A DNA stretch of 64,000 nucleotides from PWQG01 sp050486205. Lineage in GTDB: Bacteria; Pseudomonadota; Gammaproteobacteria; Pseudomonadales; Pseudohongiellaceae. Under the pieces are notes generated by a model. That model was not told where the DNA came from. It saw only the letters and a list, made by a program, of their open reading frames with translations, and made no database searches. The stretch spans positions 349,280 to 413,279 of the forward strand of contig JBJHCW010000003.1 of assembly GCA_050486205.1 (NCBI GenBank), read 5' to 3'. Below are positions 17,999 through 27,507 of this stretch, piece by piece. A program made the position numbers and the translations under genes. The first letter of the stretch is position 1. Each line of letters begins with the position of its first letter.

Positions 17999-18398
17999 AG
18001 ACGCTTCCGAACCTGCCGCTTGTATGGATGACAAGTGTGGGCGCTGCACAGCGTCCATCTGCTGCAATTCCATCAACCAACGGATCGACACGCCTCGCTC
18101 GATTGCCGAGTTCGATCACTTGCTGTGGCAGGTGTCCCACGAAAATATCAATGTGTTCAAGGACTGTGATGGCTGGTTCCTCAATGTGATCAGTCGCTGC
18201 CAGCACCTGCAGGGTGATGGCAGCTGCGGAATCTATGATCGACGACCCTATGTCTGCAGGGACTACGAAAACGATTTCTGCGAGCTGGACGAACCCATCC
18301 GGGAGGGCGCAGAGCTGTTCTTCGACACCTACGAGTCGCTGGACAATTACTGCCGGGCCCGCTTCAAGACCTGGGACAGGCGCTTTATTGGCCGGTAA
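17985..18398 (+). CDS. YkgJ-family cysteine-cluster protein
   Basis: A 137-residue cytoplasmic protein with eleven cysteines. The core pattern is CGRCTASICC (Cys18, 21, 26, 27), then Cys61, Cys72, Cys81 in CQHLQGDGSCGIYDRRPYVCRDYE, Cys91 and Cys99. This is the CxxCx(3-4)CC plus CxxL...C.IY..RP..CR signature of the YkgJ/UPF0153 zinc- or iron-chelating family. The biochemical role of the family is not settled. It sits 8 nt after the epimerase with no clear Shine-Dalgarno; its ATG lies in a tandem duplication. A downstream in-frame ATG at 18024 also lacks a ribosome site. Confidence 0.8.
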   Translation: MLRLKDASEPAACMDDKCGRCTASICCNSINQRIDTPRSIAEFDHLLWQVSHENINVFKDCDGWFLNVISRCQHLQGDGSCGIYDRRPYVCRDYENDFCELDEPIREGAELFFDTYESLDNYCRARFKTWDRRFIGR

Positions 18399-18541
18399 GC
18401 TGTCCGGTGCACTGCACGCATGGCGGAGGCATATTTTCTGTGTGCGAAGGCATGACAAATCCGCTACACTTCCTGCTTTTCGCACGCTCCTGAACAACAA
18501 CAGGGATCGGTACATCGGATAGTGAACAACAGAGCCTCCCA

Positions 18542-21500
18542 ATGCGCCTGAAATGTATCAAACTCGCGGGTTTCAAGTCCTTTGTTGACCCCACTACAGT
18601 GAATTTTCCCAGTAACCTCTGCGCGGTTGTCGGCCCCAACGGCTGCGGCAAGTCCAATATCATTGACGCGGTGCGCTGGGTCATGGGTGAGAGTTCGGCC
18701 AAGAATCTGCGCGGCGAAAGCATGACAGACGTCATATTCAATGGTTCAGGTGGCCGCAAACCGGTGGGCCAGGCGAGTATCGAACTGGTGTTCGACAACA
18801 GCGACAATCGTATTCAGGGCGAATACGCCCGGTTCTCCGAGATTTCCATCAAGCGCAAGGTCACCCGTGACGGTCAGAATACCTACATGCTCAACGGCAC
18901 AAAATGTCGCCGGCGTGACATCACTGACATTTTTCTTGGCACCGGGCTGGGTCCGCGCAGTTACTCGATCATCGAACAGGGAATGGTGTCGCGCCTGATC
19001 GAGTCGCGCCCGGAGGAGCTGCGGGTGTTCATCGAAGAGGCGGCCGGCATTTCCAAATACAAGGAGCGTCGTCGTGATACCGAGAACCGGATCCGGCGCA
19101 CCCGGGAAAATCTTGAGCGCCTCACGGACATCCGTGATGAGCTGGAACGGCAGCTGCAACATCTGCACCGCCAGGCGCAGGCGGCGGAGAAGTACGGCGA
19201 ACTGAAGACACGCGAGCGTGAACTTACCGCCCGGCACAACGCGTTGCGATGGCGTGATCTCGATGCTGGAATGAGCGAAAAGAAGCTAAAAATCAGTGAC
19301 CTGGAGGTTAAAATTGAAGCTGTTTCTGCTGGGCAGCGGGAAATTGATGCCAAGGTCGAAGAGCGCCTGCAGCAGCATACCGAGCTCAATGACCGGCTGA
19401 GCGAGGTTCAGGGTCGCTACTACACGCTGGGCAGTGATATCGCTCGTATCGAGCAGTCCATCGAACACCATATCGAGCGGGTCAAGCAGCTGCGTCAGGA
19501 TCTGGAAGATACCCGGCGTAACTGGGAAAGCAGTCAGCATGAACTGGACGATGACAGGCGTCGCCTGGCGGTTCTGCAGGAAGAGCTTGATTCGTTGGCG
19601 CCCGAACTTGCCCTGGCTCGTGATGTGGAGGAGCAGTCCGCTACCTTGCTGGATGAAGCAGAGGAGCAGATGGGCGTCTGGCAACAGCAGTGGGATGAGT
19701 TCAGCAGCGAATCCGAAGCTCCCAGACAGATTGCCGAGGTGGAGCAGTCCCGGATCCAGCAGCTCGAGAAAATTGTCGAGCGCGGTATGGAGCGTCGCAA
19801 CCGTCTGCGTCAGGAGCGCGATACACTCGGAGAGAACCCCGAGCAGCATCTGGTGGACGAGCTGTCGATGGAGATCAACCAGCTTGAGGAGCAGGGTGAG
19901 CAACACCAGGCACGTAACGAGGAGCTTGCTGCGCAGGTGGACGAGGCGCGCACCCGCAGCCAGCGCATTGCCGGTGATCTGGATCAGACCCGTAGCGGTC
20001 TGCAGAAGCTCACCGGACGCCATGCCTCGCTGGAAGCCTTGCAGCAGGCTGCTCTGGGTCGTGACAACGAACAGTTCAACCGGTGGTTGGCAGACCAGAA
20101 TCTGGCCGGAAACGCCCGCCTTGGCGAAAGCGTAAGAGTCAATGCGGGCTGGGAAGCTGCTGTTGAAGCGGTGCTGGGTGACACGTTGCAGGCTGTGTGT
20201 GTTCCCTCCCTGGACAGGCTTGGTGACGTGCTCGCCAGCATGCCTGATGGTGTGATGTCCATGATCGACACGGGTGCCTCTGTGCGTGCATCAGCCATGC
20301 CGACTGTTGAGCGTCTGCAGCCACTTGCCGAACAGGTTCGGTCCGACGATCATGCGGCGGCCCTGCTCGTTGGTATTTATGCCGCAGAGAGCCTTGAACA
20401 GGCCCTGCAGGCTCGTGGCAGTCTGCCAGCCGGTGCCTCTATTGTGACCCGGCAGGGCGTCTGGCTGGGTGAGAACTGGTTGCGGGTCCGCAAGACTGTG
20501 GATGAAACCGCTGGCCTGCTCGAACGCAAGGGTGAGCTGGCGCGACTGCATGAAGACATGCAGATGGCCCAGGCGCGGGTTGACCAGCTGCTGGATGAAC
20601 AGACCGAATGCCGGCAACAACTGAGTGATCTGGAGAGTGAACGGGAAAACGTTCAGCGAATGATCGCTGCCCAGTCAAGGGAGCTGACGGAGCTCAAATC
20701 CCGCCTCAGCGCGCATCTGACCCGGGAAGAACAGAACAGCCAGCGTCGCCACCGATTGCAGCAGGAGCTTGAAGAGCTGGAGCGGCAGTTGGCTGTTGAA
20801 CAGGAAAACACTGCCATCGCCCGTGACCGGTTGCAGGATGCACTGGACAGAATGGGGCAGGATGTGGAGCGCAAGGAGTCGCTGTTGCAGCAGCGCGATG
20901 ACCTGCGTCAGGCGCTGGACCAGGCGCGCCAGAAGGCCCGTCACGACAAGGACTCAGCCCACCAGTTGGCCATGCGCGAGCAGTTGCTGCAGTCACAGAT
21001 CCGGTCGTTGCGGGAGACCATCGAGCGTATGTTGGCCCAGGAGCAGCGCACGGCCCAGCGTATGGCAGCGCTGGAAACCCAGCTTGCGGACTCCGATGCG
21101 CCCGTGGATGAAAAGCGTGCTGAGCTGGAGGAGCGCTTGCAACAGCGGTTGTTGGTTGAAGAAGAATTGCACTCAGCCAAGGCCAGCGCCGACGACAATG
21201 AACACGAATTGCGTGCGCTGGAACAACAGCGCAACCAACATGAGCGCGAAGCCGCCGGTATCCGGGAGCAGCTCATGGAGCATCGCCTGAAACTCGAGGG
21301 CGATACAGTCAAGCAGCAGGGTCTGGAAGAGCAACTGCGCGAAAGTCAGTATGATCTGCAGACGGTGCTGCGCAATCTGCCGGAGGACCTGGACCTTCAG
21401 GCCTGTGACGAGGAACTGGAGCAGATCGCCCAGCGCGTCCAGCGCCTTGGCGCCATCAATCTGGCTGCCATCGATGAGTACAAACAACAGTCCGAGCGCA

Positions 21501-22060
21501 AGGTGTATCTTGATGCACAGAACGAAGAGCTCGAAAAGGCGCTGATCACCCTGGAAAATGCCATTCGCAAGATTGACAGGGAAACCCGCACCCGTTTCAA
21601 GGAAACTTTCGACAAGATCAACAACGGGCTTCAGGAGCTGTTTCCCAAGGTGTTTGGTGGCGGTCATGCCTATCTGGACATGACCGGTGATGACCTGCTG
21701 GATACCGGTGTGGCCATCATGGCGCGTCCGCCCGGCAAGAAGAACAGCACCATCCACCTGCTGTCCGGCGGCGAGAAGGCCATGACAGCCATTGCCCTGG
21801 TGTTTTCGATCTTCCGCCTGAATCCCTCGCCATTCTGTATGCTTGATGAGGTGGATGCGCCACTGGACGATGCCAACGTCGGCCGTTACGCGCGGCTGGT
21901 CAAGGAGATGTCCGAGAATGTGCAGTTTGTGTTCATTACACACAATAAACTGACCATGGAAATGGCCAGTCAACTGCTGGGTGTGACCATGCACGAGCCT
22001 GGTGTTTCGCGTATGGTGGCCGTGGATATAGACGAAGCTGCCGAGCTGGCAGCGATGTAG
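18542..22060 (+). CDS. smc: Chromosome segregation protein SMC
   Basis: A 1172-residue SMC ATPase that organises and segregates the chromosome as a dimer with the ScpAB kleisin complex, which is not in this window. The N-terminal head has Walker A GPNGCGKSN (31-39). Long coiled coils flank a hinge at about residues 510-640 (NAGWEAAVEAVLGDTLQAVCV onward). The C-terminal head has the signature LSGGEKAM (1074-1081) and Walker B FCMLDEVDAPLDDANV (from 1098). Full length for the family. First gene of the conserved smc-zipA-ligA block known from Pseudomonas. A small structured gap of 140 bp separates it from zipA. Confidence 0.97.
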   Translation: MRLKCIKLAGFKSFVDPTTVNFPSNLCAVVGPNGCGKSNIIDAVRWVMGESSAKNLRGESMTDVIFNGSGGRKPVGQASIELVFDNSDNRIQGEYARFSEISIKRKVTRDGQNTYMLNGTKCRRRDITDIFLGTGLGPRSYSIIEQGMVSRLIESRPEELRVFIEEAAGISKYKERRRDTENRIRRTRENLERLTDIRDELERQLQHLHRQAQAAEKYGELKTRERELTARHNALRWRDLDAGMSEKKLKISDLEVKIEAVSAGQREIDAKVEERLQQHTELNDRLSEVQGRYYTLGSDIARIEQSIEHHIERVKQLRQDLEDTRRNWESSQHELDDDRRRLAVLQEELDSLAPELALARDVEEQSATLLDEAEEQMGVWQQQWDEFSSESEAPRQIAEVEQSRIQQLEKIVERGMERRNRLRQERDTLGENPEQHLVDELSMEINQLEEQGEQHQARNEELAAQVDEARTRSQRIAGDLDQTRSGLQKLTGRHASLEALQQAALGRDNEQFNRWLADQNLAGNARLGESVRVNAGWEAAVEAVLGDTLQAVCVPSLDRLGDVLASMPDGVMSMIDTGASVRASAMPTVERLQPLAEQVRSDDHAAALLVGIYAAESLEQALQARGSLPAGASIVTRQGVWLGENWLRVRKTVDETAGLLERKGELARLHEDMQMAQARVDQLLDEQTECRQQLSDLESERENVQRMIAAQSRELTELKSRLSAHLTREEQNSQRRHRLQQELEELERQLAVEQENTAIARDRLQDALDRMGQDVERKESLLQQRDDLRQALDQARQKARHDKDSAHQLAMREQLLQSQIRSLRETIERMLAQEQRTAQRMAALETQLADSDAPVDEKRAELEERLQQRLLVEEELHSAKASADDNEHELRALEQQRNQHEREAAGIREQLMEHRLKLEGDTVKQQGLEEQLRESQYDLQTVLRNLPEDLDLQACDEELEQIAQRVQRLGAINLAAIDEYKQQSERKVYLDAQNEELEKALITLENAIRKIDRETRTRFKETFDKINNGLQELFPKVFGGGHAYLDMTGDDLLDTGVAIMARPPGKKNSTIHLLSGGEKAMTAIALVFSIFRLNPSPFCMLDEVDAPLDDANVGRYARLVKEMSENVQFVFITHNKLTMEMASQLLGVTMHEPGVSRMVAVDIDEAAELAAM

Positions 22061-22200
22061 GGTTTCCAGGGGCAGCTTGTACCAAAGGCCTGTGCCTTGC
22101 TGCCGAACCTGGTTATTGATTTAATTGTATCAGCCAGAATCTGGCGCCGCGAATCCGGAGAAAACGGGACAATCTATGGGAATGCCTACGGGACTGCGCT

Positions 22201-24588
22201 ATGGGATTGCGTGAACTGCTGATTCTGGTATTGATTCTTGCCATCATTGGTGTGGTCCTGCGTGGCCTGTATCTGGCTTTGAGGCCGCGCCGTGGCCGCA
22301 TAAAAATCGCACTTGAAAAGAATGTGCCGGATTACGACCTGGAAGAGCTGGAGTTGCGGGAGCTGCCCAGTGGAGGCGCCCGCCTGGTGGAGCGATCGTT
22401 TGCCCAGGCGATGAAGCAGAGCTCCGAGCAGAACGCCCGGGAGGCCGGCGCCCGGGCGGGTATGTCAAAGTCACCTTCCCGGTCATCGGCACCTAAACCG
22501 ACGAAACCAGTGGCTGCGGCTGTTGCTTCTGCCATGAGTACGTCCCGCGTATCCAGTCAAGCTGATTCGGATCGCCCTGCGGGTACCGGCAAAGCACAGG
22601 TAGATGATGCCGATATTCCTGTACTGACGGAAAAGGTTGAGGAAAACATACCCGACATCCCGGTTGCTCCGGATCAGAATGATGTGCCAGAGCGCAGATC
22701 CTCCGATATTTCCGACCAGGCGTCCGAGCCCGCTTCCGCAGACGCAGAGGCGGTTGAGCCGCCAGCTGAATCACAATCAGAACCGCCATCAGAATCGCAA
22801 TCAGAACCGTCTATCGGGTCGCCAGTTGACGTGCCGGATGAGCCGCCCACCGAGTTGCCGGTCGAACCGGTCATTGAGCAAATTCCGGACGACGAATTTC
22901 CGGCTGACGAACTGCCCGCGTTTAATGACTGGACTTATGAAGTACGCGAGGAACCGGCACTTGATCCGGAGCAGGAACCAGAGTCCACATCAGAAGCCGC
23001 ACCAGCACAGGTGCAGGCACCAGAACCCGAGCCTGAACCCGAAATCAGGCCGACCACCGAGGCTGATGAGCAGGAGCGGGCAACACAGTGGGCTGATGAT
23101 CGTGATTCACTCGATGCGCAGGTCTTTGTTGATGATTATGCCTCGGAAGATGACGAGGACTATGATGACGACGATTACGGTGATGACTTCGGTGAGGAAG
23201 ACGACGAAGATGAATTTGATGATGAGCTGGAAGACGCCATGACCCGGTCGTCATGGTTGGATGAACCGGCTGAGGAACCGGATGAAAAATCGGCAGCGGA
23301 CGAAGCCAGCGATCGTGACCTTCCTGACAGTGAGTTGACAGAAAGCGAATCGCTTGAAGAGATGATCGAGGAACCGCTGGACGGGCCTGGCAATCAGTCA
23401 CTGAAGGAAACAGCGCCAGTTCGACCGGTCGGAGAAGCAGTAGCCTCAAGCAGTGACGACGCATATGAAGAAAGTGATGAATTGAGTGGCTCGCAGGAAA
23501 ACGGTTTCGACGAAATTGAAGAGTTTGATGACCGGAATGAATTTGATGAGTCAAAGGAGCATATGTCTGAGCAACACTTTGGACCAGCAACTGACGATGA
23601 TTTTGATGTTCTGCTGGACGGTTATGAAGACGAACGAAACGAGCGGCTGGAGCAATTGGAGGCCCAGCAGGAGTCGGCATCGCGCAAGTTCGCTGCCTGG
23701 GCTGGGCAGAAAATGGGCAGCCTGAGCAGCGGTGCCGGTAGTCTGCTGCGCGCATCACGCGACAAGCGCGCACACGCGGTTGAAGGCAGTGATGAAAAGC
23801 GAGCCGCCAAGCGCGCTCGTTTGCAGGCGGCGGCTGACAGGGAGCAGGCGCAGCGGGACAGCGCGGATGCGCAAAGCGCCGTTGCTCAACAGAATGAGCT
23901 GGATCTTGGGCTGCCGGAGCCGGAGCTGGACCCAGGGCGCACACGTCCGTCCAGGGCCGCGTCAACGCATGATGCGCAAGTGGCGCACGGAGGCAGAACG
24001 GATGTGCCGGGTGAAAGTACAGTCACTGGCACAGAGACTGGCAGCAACACTGGCACCGACACTGGCACTGCAGGCGCCAGTGTTGCTGCGGCTACGTCCG
24101 CTTCCGGTCAGACGCCGGAGGACCAGGCTGCGGAGGTCAACAACAACGTGGATCAGGAATACAGCGAAGTGCTGGTGGTCAATGTCATGGCCCGTGACGG
24201 CACGATGATTGATGGTGATGAGCTGTTGCCGGTGCTGTTGTCTGCGGGTCTGCGTTTTGGTGAGATGAGTATTTTCCATCGTCACGCCAAAGGCAAGACC
24301 GGTCCGGTGCTGTTCAGTGTTGCCAATATACTGAATCCTGGAACCTTCGACCTGAATACGATCAGTGATTTCTCCACGCGTGGTCTGTGTTTTTTCCTTA
24401 CACTACCCAACGTGATCAACAATATGCAGGCCTTTGATGAGATGCTGCGTACCGCGCAGTACGTCTGTGATGGGCTGGACGCGGAACTGAAAGACGACTA
24501 TCGCAGCGTGATGACTGCGCAAACGATAGAGCATTACAGAGAGCGCGTGCAAAATTTCGAACTGCGCCAACTGCGCGCCGGCAGGTAG
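22201..24588 (+). CDS. zipA: Cell division protein ZipA, unusually long linker
   Basis: Tethers FtsZ to the inner membrane during division. The N-terminus is a short membrane anchor (LRELLILVLILAIIGVVLRGLYLAL) followed by a basic patch. The last roughly 140 residues are the FtsZ-binding ZipA domain (EVLVVNVMARDGTMIDGDELLPVLLSAGLRFGEMSIFHRH to IEHYRERVQNFEL). At 795 residues it is more than twice the E. coli length of about 330. The extra is a low-complexity linker: Pro/Glu/Ser repeats (SESQSEPP), a very acidic Asp/Glu tract near 310-345, an Ala/Arg/Gln-rich segment and TGT repeats. Position between smc and ligA confirms the assignment. Confidence 0.93.
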   Translation: MGLRELLILVLILAIIGVVLRGLYLALRPRRGRIKIALEKNVPDYDLEELELRELPSGGARLVERSFAQAMKQSSEQNAREAGARAGMSKSPSRSSAPKPTKPVAAAVASAMSTSRVSSQADSDRPAGTGKAQVDDADIPVLTEKVEENIPDIPVAPDQNDVPERRSSDISDQASEPASADAEAVEPPAESQSEPPSESQSEPSIGSPVDVPDEPPTELPVEPVIEQIPDDEFPADELPAFNDWTYEVREEPALDPEQEPESTSEAAPAQVQAPEPEPEPEIRPTTEADEQERATQWADDRDSLDAQVFVDDYASEDDEDYDDDDYGDDFGEEDDEDEFDDELEDAMTRSSWLDEPAEEPDEKSAADEASDRDLPDSELTESESLEEMIEEPLDGPGNQSLKETAPVRPVGEAVASSSDDAYEESDELSGSQENGFDEIEEFDDRNEFDESKEHMSEQHFGPATDDDFDVLLDGYEDERNERLEQLEAQQESASRKFAAWAGQKMGSLSSGAGSLLRASRDKRAHAVEGSDEKRAAKRARLQAAADREQAQRDSADAQSAVAQQNELDLGLPEPELDPGRTRPSRAASTHDAQVAHGGRTDVPGESTVTGTETGSNTGTDTGTAGASVAAATSASGQTPEDQAAEVNNNVDQEYSEVLVVNVMARDGTMIDGDELLPVLLSAGLRFGEMSIFHRHAKGKTGPVLFSVANILNPGTFDLNTISDFSTRGLCFFLTLPNVINNMQAFDEMLRTAQYVCDGLDAELKDDYRSVMTAQTIEHYRERVQNFELRQLRAGR

Positions 24589-24592
24589 TCGT

Positions 24593-26680
24593 GTGACACG
24601 TGATGCTGCAGAACAGGCCCTGGTCGAACTCAGGCGGCAGATCGCACGCCATGATTCATTATATTTTCAGCACGATGCACCGGTGATTGCCGACGCCGAA
24701 TATGATCGCTTGTTCGAGCGCCTGCTTGCCCTTGAAAAACAGTTTCCTGACCTGGTAACGCCGGATTCCCCCAGCCAAAGGGTGGGTGACGCGCCTGTGG
24801 AGACGTTCGCCCAGGTCGTGCACGAACAACCCATGATGTCCCTGGCCAAGGTGTTTACCGAGGAAGACCTGGCGCTGTTTGAAACCCGCATCAAAAAACA
24901 GCTGGATAGTGACGAGCCCGTCGACTACAGCTGTGAGCCGAAGATTGACGGCGTTGCTGTCAGCCTGTTGTATGAGGAGGGCGCACTTGTTCGCGCCGCC
25001 ACGCGAGGTGACGGCATTACCGGCGAGGACATTACACATAATGTGCGCACCATAGGTGATGTGCCGTTACAACTGGTGGGTGACTCGCTGCCATCCCGTC
25101 TTGAAGTGCGTGGTGAAATCTATATGAGCCGTGCTGGCTTTGAATCAATGAATGCGCGAGCACAAAAGGCGGGGGAACGGACTTTTGTCAATCCCAGAAA
25201 TGCTGCCTCGGGCACCTTGCGGCAGCTGGACCCGCGCGTTGCCAGCAAACGACCACTGCGCCTGTTTGTATACGGCGTCGGGCTGGTTGCACATGGACCG
25301 GGCGACAATGCGGCAGATTGGCCGGGCACGCTCAGCGGTGTGCTGATACGCCTGGAGGCGATGGGTCTGCCGGTGAACCCTGATCGAGATTGTGTGACCG
25401 GTTTCCAGGCATGCCTGGAGTATGCCCGGGTACTTTTGAGCAAGCGTGCCGACCTTGACTATGAAATTGATGGCGCCGTGCTCAAGGTCGATGACCTGGC
25501 ATTGCAGGCTGAGCTCGGCGCTACAGCACGGACACCGCGCTGGGCAATGGCTTACAAATTCCCTGCGGAAGAGGCATCAACAGTTCTGCGTGATGTGGAA
25601 TTCCAGGTCGGGCGAACTGGCACCATCACGCCCGTGGCCAGACTGGAGCCGGTTTTTGTTGGCGGTGTGACGGTGAGCAATGCCACATTGCACAATATGT
25701 CCGAGATCAGGCGCCTGGGCGTCCGTATTGGCGACCGTGTGATTGTGCGCCGCGCCGGTGATGTCATTCCGCAGATTGTCCAGGTCATTGATCCTGACCT
25801 GGCATCGGAAAACCCTGAAATGGCTGCCAGGGCCCCAGGGCGGGAAATACGCATGCCCGAGCGATGCCCAGCCTGCGGTAGTGCTGTTGAGCCTGATGGG
25901 GATGTGCTGTATCGCTGCTCCGGTGGTCTGGTTTGCCCGGCGCAACGCAAGGAAGCGCTCAGGCACTTCTGCTCGCGCGGTGCGATGGATATCGAGGGCC
26001 TGGGCGACAAACTGGTCGATCAGTTGGTGGATGCGGGTCTGGTCAGGGATGCGGCAGACATTTACGCGCTGGAAAAATCTGCGCTGGTTGCGCTTGAGCG
26101 TATGGGAGAAAAGTCGGCGGACAATCTGCTGGCAGCGATCGAAAAAAGTCGCCGCACCACTCTGGCACGATTTCTCTATGCGCTGGGTATTCGTGAGGTT
26201 GGTGAGGCTACCGCCCAGGCGCTTGCAGCCCACTTTGGTGGCCTTGAGGCGTTGATGAGCGCTGACGAGGACGCATTGCAGCAGGTGCCGGATGTCGGAC
26301 CGGTTGTGGCCGGTCATATTGCAGTATTCTTCAGCAATGAAGACAATCGGAAAGTGGTTGATCAGTTACTGGCGGCAGGCCTGCAATGGTCCGAGCAGTC
26401 GGCGCAAACCGTTTCCGATGCGCTGGCCGGCCAGACATTTGTGCTGACCGGCACACTGGACAGCATGAGCAGGGACGAGGCCAAAGCGCGGCTCATGGCT
26501 CTGGGTGCCAAGGTGGCCGGAAGTGTGTCAAAGAAAACCAGTTGTGTGGTTGCTGGTCCCGGCGCGGGATCCAAACTGGACAAGGCCGAGCAGCTTGGTG
26601 TCAGGGTTATTGATGAATCCGGTCTTATCGAGCTGTTGCATGCTCATCTTCCGGGCGAAACGGCAGAACAGAAAAAATGA
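24593..26680 (+). CDS. ligA: NAD+-dependent DNA ligase LigA
   Basis: Seals 3'-OH/5'-phosphate nicks using NAD+. 695 residues. The Ia domain is at the N-terminus, the adenylated lysine is Lys117 in CEPKIDGVAV, then come the OB fold (VGRTGTITPVARLEPV), a four-cysteine zinc finger (CPACG...C...C, about 423-445), helix-hairpin-helix repeats (DIEGLGDKLVDQLVDAGLV; LYALGIREVGEATAQAL) and a C-terminal BRCT domain (ALAGQTFVLTGTLDSMSRDEAKARLMALGAKV). The start is GTG 24593, 4 bp after the zipA stop, so translation is likely coupled. Confidence 0.97.
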   Translation: MTRDAAEQALVELRRQIARHDSLYFQHDAPVIADAEYDRLFERLLALEKQFPDLVTPDSPSQRVGDAPVETFAQVVHEQPMMSLAKVFTEEDLALFETRIKKQLDSDEPVDYSCEPKIDGVAVSLLYEEGALVRAATRGDGITGEDITHNVRTIGDVPLQLVGDSLPSRLEVRGEIYMSRAGFESMNARAQKAGERTFVNPRNAASGTLRQLDPRVASKRPLRLFVYGVGLVAHGPGDNAADWPGTLSGVLIRLEAMGLPVNPDRDCVTGFQACLEYARVLLSKRADLDYEIDGAVLKVDDLALQAELGATARTPRWAMAYKFPAEEASTVLRDVEFQVGRTGTITPVARLEPVFVGGVTVSNATLHNMSEIRRLGVRIGDRVIVRRAGDVIPQIVQVIDPDLASENPEMAARAPGREIRMPERCPACGSAVEPDGDVLYRCSGGLVCPAQRKEALRHFCSRGAMDIEGLGDKLVDQLVDAGLVRDAADIYALEKSALVALERMGEKSADNLLAAIEKSRRTTLARFLYALGIREVGEATAQALAAHFGGLEALMSADEDALQQVPDVGPVVAGHIAVFFSNEDNRKVVDQLLAAGLQWSEQSAQTVSDALAGQTFVLTGTLDSMSRDEAKARLMALGAKVAGSVSKKTSCVVAGPGAGSKLDKAEQLGVRVIDESGLIELLHAHLPGETAEQKK

Positions 26681-27288
26681 AACCAGTGTTGTTGATAGCA
26701 GTGTTACCGCTTGTCCTGGCTGCCTGTGCGACCAGCCAGCCGACCAATACCAGTAATGTCTGCCATATGTTTGAGGAGCGGCGAGCCTGGTACCGTGCTG
26801 CCGAGCGTACCGAGGAACGTTGGGGTGTGCCGGTGCCGGTGACCATGGCGTTCATCTATCAGGAATCAAGTTTCCAGGCCCGTGCCCGACCGGCTCGCAC
26901 CCGACTGCTGGGCTTCATTCCTTGGCGTAGACCGTCAACTGCGCGAGGATATGCCCAAGCGCTCGACTCCACCTGGGGCGAGTATCAGCAAGTGACCGGA
27001 AACCACAGAGCGCGCCGCAGCAATTTTTCTCATGCTGTGGATTTTGTCGGCTGGTACAACAGCAACACATTCCGGCGTAACAATATTGCGCCGCATGATG
27101 CGCGAAATCTGTACCTGGCCTACCACGAAGGCAACACGGGATACGCCCGCGGCACCTATGTGGACAAGCCATGGCTGCTGAATGTTGCCAATCGGGTGCA
27201 GGCCAATGCGGATCGTTACGGCGAGCAATATGCACAATGTCGCAGTGATCTGGGTCGCAGCTGGTGGCGCCGGGTGTTGTTTTCCTGA
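26677..27288 (+). CDS. Lytic-transglycosylase-like (SLT fold) lipoprotein
   Basis: A 203-residue outer-membrane-type lipoprotein. The signal MKPVLLIAVLPLVLAAC ends in a lipobox with Cys17. The mature part has WGVPVPVTMAFIYQESSFQARARP (presumed catalytic Glu63), GYAQALDSTWGEYQ, a VDFVGWYN segment and NLYLAYHEGNTGYARGTY, the order seen in SLT/lysozyme-fold muramidases. It would cleave peptidoglycan glycan strands. It overlaps the end of ligA by 4 bp (ATGA), so it is the last gene of the smc-zipA-ligA run, next to division genes in both position and theme. Confidence 0.8.
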   Translation: MKPVLLIAVLPLVLAACATSQPTNTSNVCHMFEERRAWYRAAERTEERWGVPVPVTMAFIYQESSFQARARPARTRLLGFIPWRRPSTARGYAQALDSTWGEYQQVTGNHRARRSNFSHAVDFVGWYNSNTFRRNNIAPHDARNLYLAYHEGNTGYARGTYVDKPWLLNVANRVQANADRYGEQYAQCRSDLGRSWWRRVLFS

Positions 27289-27304
27289 GCCTGGATGATC
27301 AGGC

Positions 27305-27336
27305 ATAAAAAAAGCCCGATCGGGGTGATCGGGCTT
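27305..27336 (-). terminator. Intrinsic terminator, best oriented leftward
   Basis: AAGCCCGATC-GGGGT-GATCGGGCTT forms a 10-bp stem with 5-nt loop. On the minus strand it runs into seven T, so it ends leftward transcripts from the protease gene that stops at 27508. On the plus strand it follows the lipoprotein stop by 24 nt but has no T-run. Confidence 0.75.
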
Positions 27337-27365
27337 AAATAATACTACTATCAAGGGAGAGATAA

Positions 27366-27425
27366 ATGAAACAAAACCCACAATTTTGTCTGCAATCTAC
27401 CTTCACTTATTCAGACTGTGCCTGA
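27366..27425 (+). CDS. Candidate 19-residue small protein
   Basis: ATG 27366 follows a strong ribosome site (AAGGGAGAG, about 4 nt before the start) in an A/T-rich stretch. It encodes MKQNPQFCLQSTFTYSDCA and then TGA. Two cysteines; no membrane segment. It may be a real leader or small protein, or the surviving 5' end of a decayed gene. It lies on the opposite strand to the protease's 3' region. No family recognised. Confidence 0.3.
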   Translation: MKQNPQFCLQSTFTYSDCA

Positions 27426-27507
27426 TGTTGTAAGTTCCCTTTTAGACGAAAAAAAACCAGAAAAATTTTCAGACAACTCACCGCCACGTCATAGAAGTCT
27501 GAAAACA

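Noticed and set aside
21173..21994. Minus-strand open frame inside smc
   Set aside because: Opposite the SMC C-terminal head and coiled coil, whose motifs are intact.
22061..22200. Nested inverted repeats after smc (GGCAGC...GCTGCC with AAGGC...GCCTT) as a terminator
   Set aside because: No T-run and imperfect nesting; zipA shows no clear promoter of its own, so read-through is more likely.
23045..23965. Minus-strand open frame (306 codons) inside zipA
   Set aside because: Product of the repetitive low-complexity linker read backwards; rich in His/Arg/Pro, no domain.
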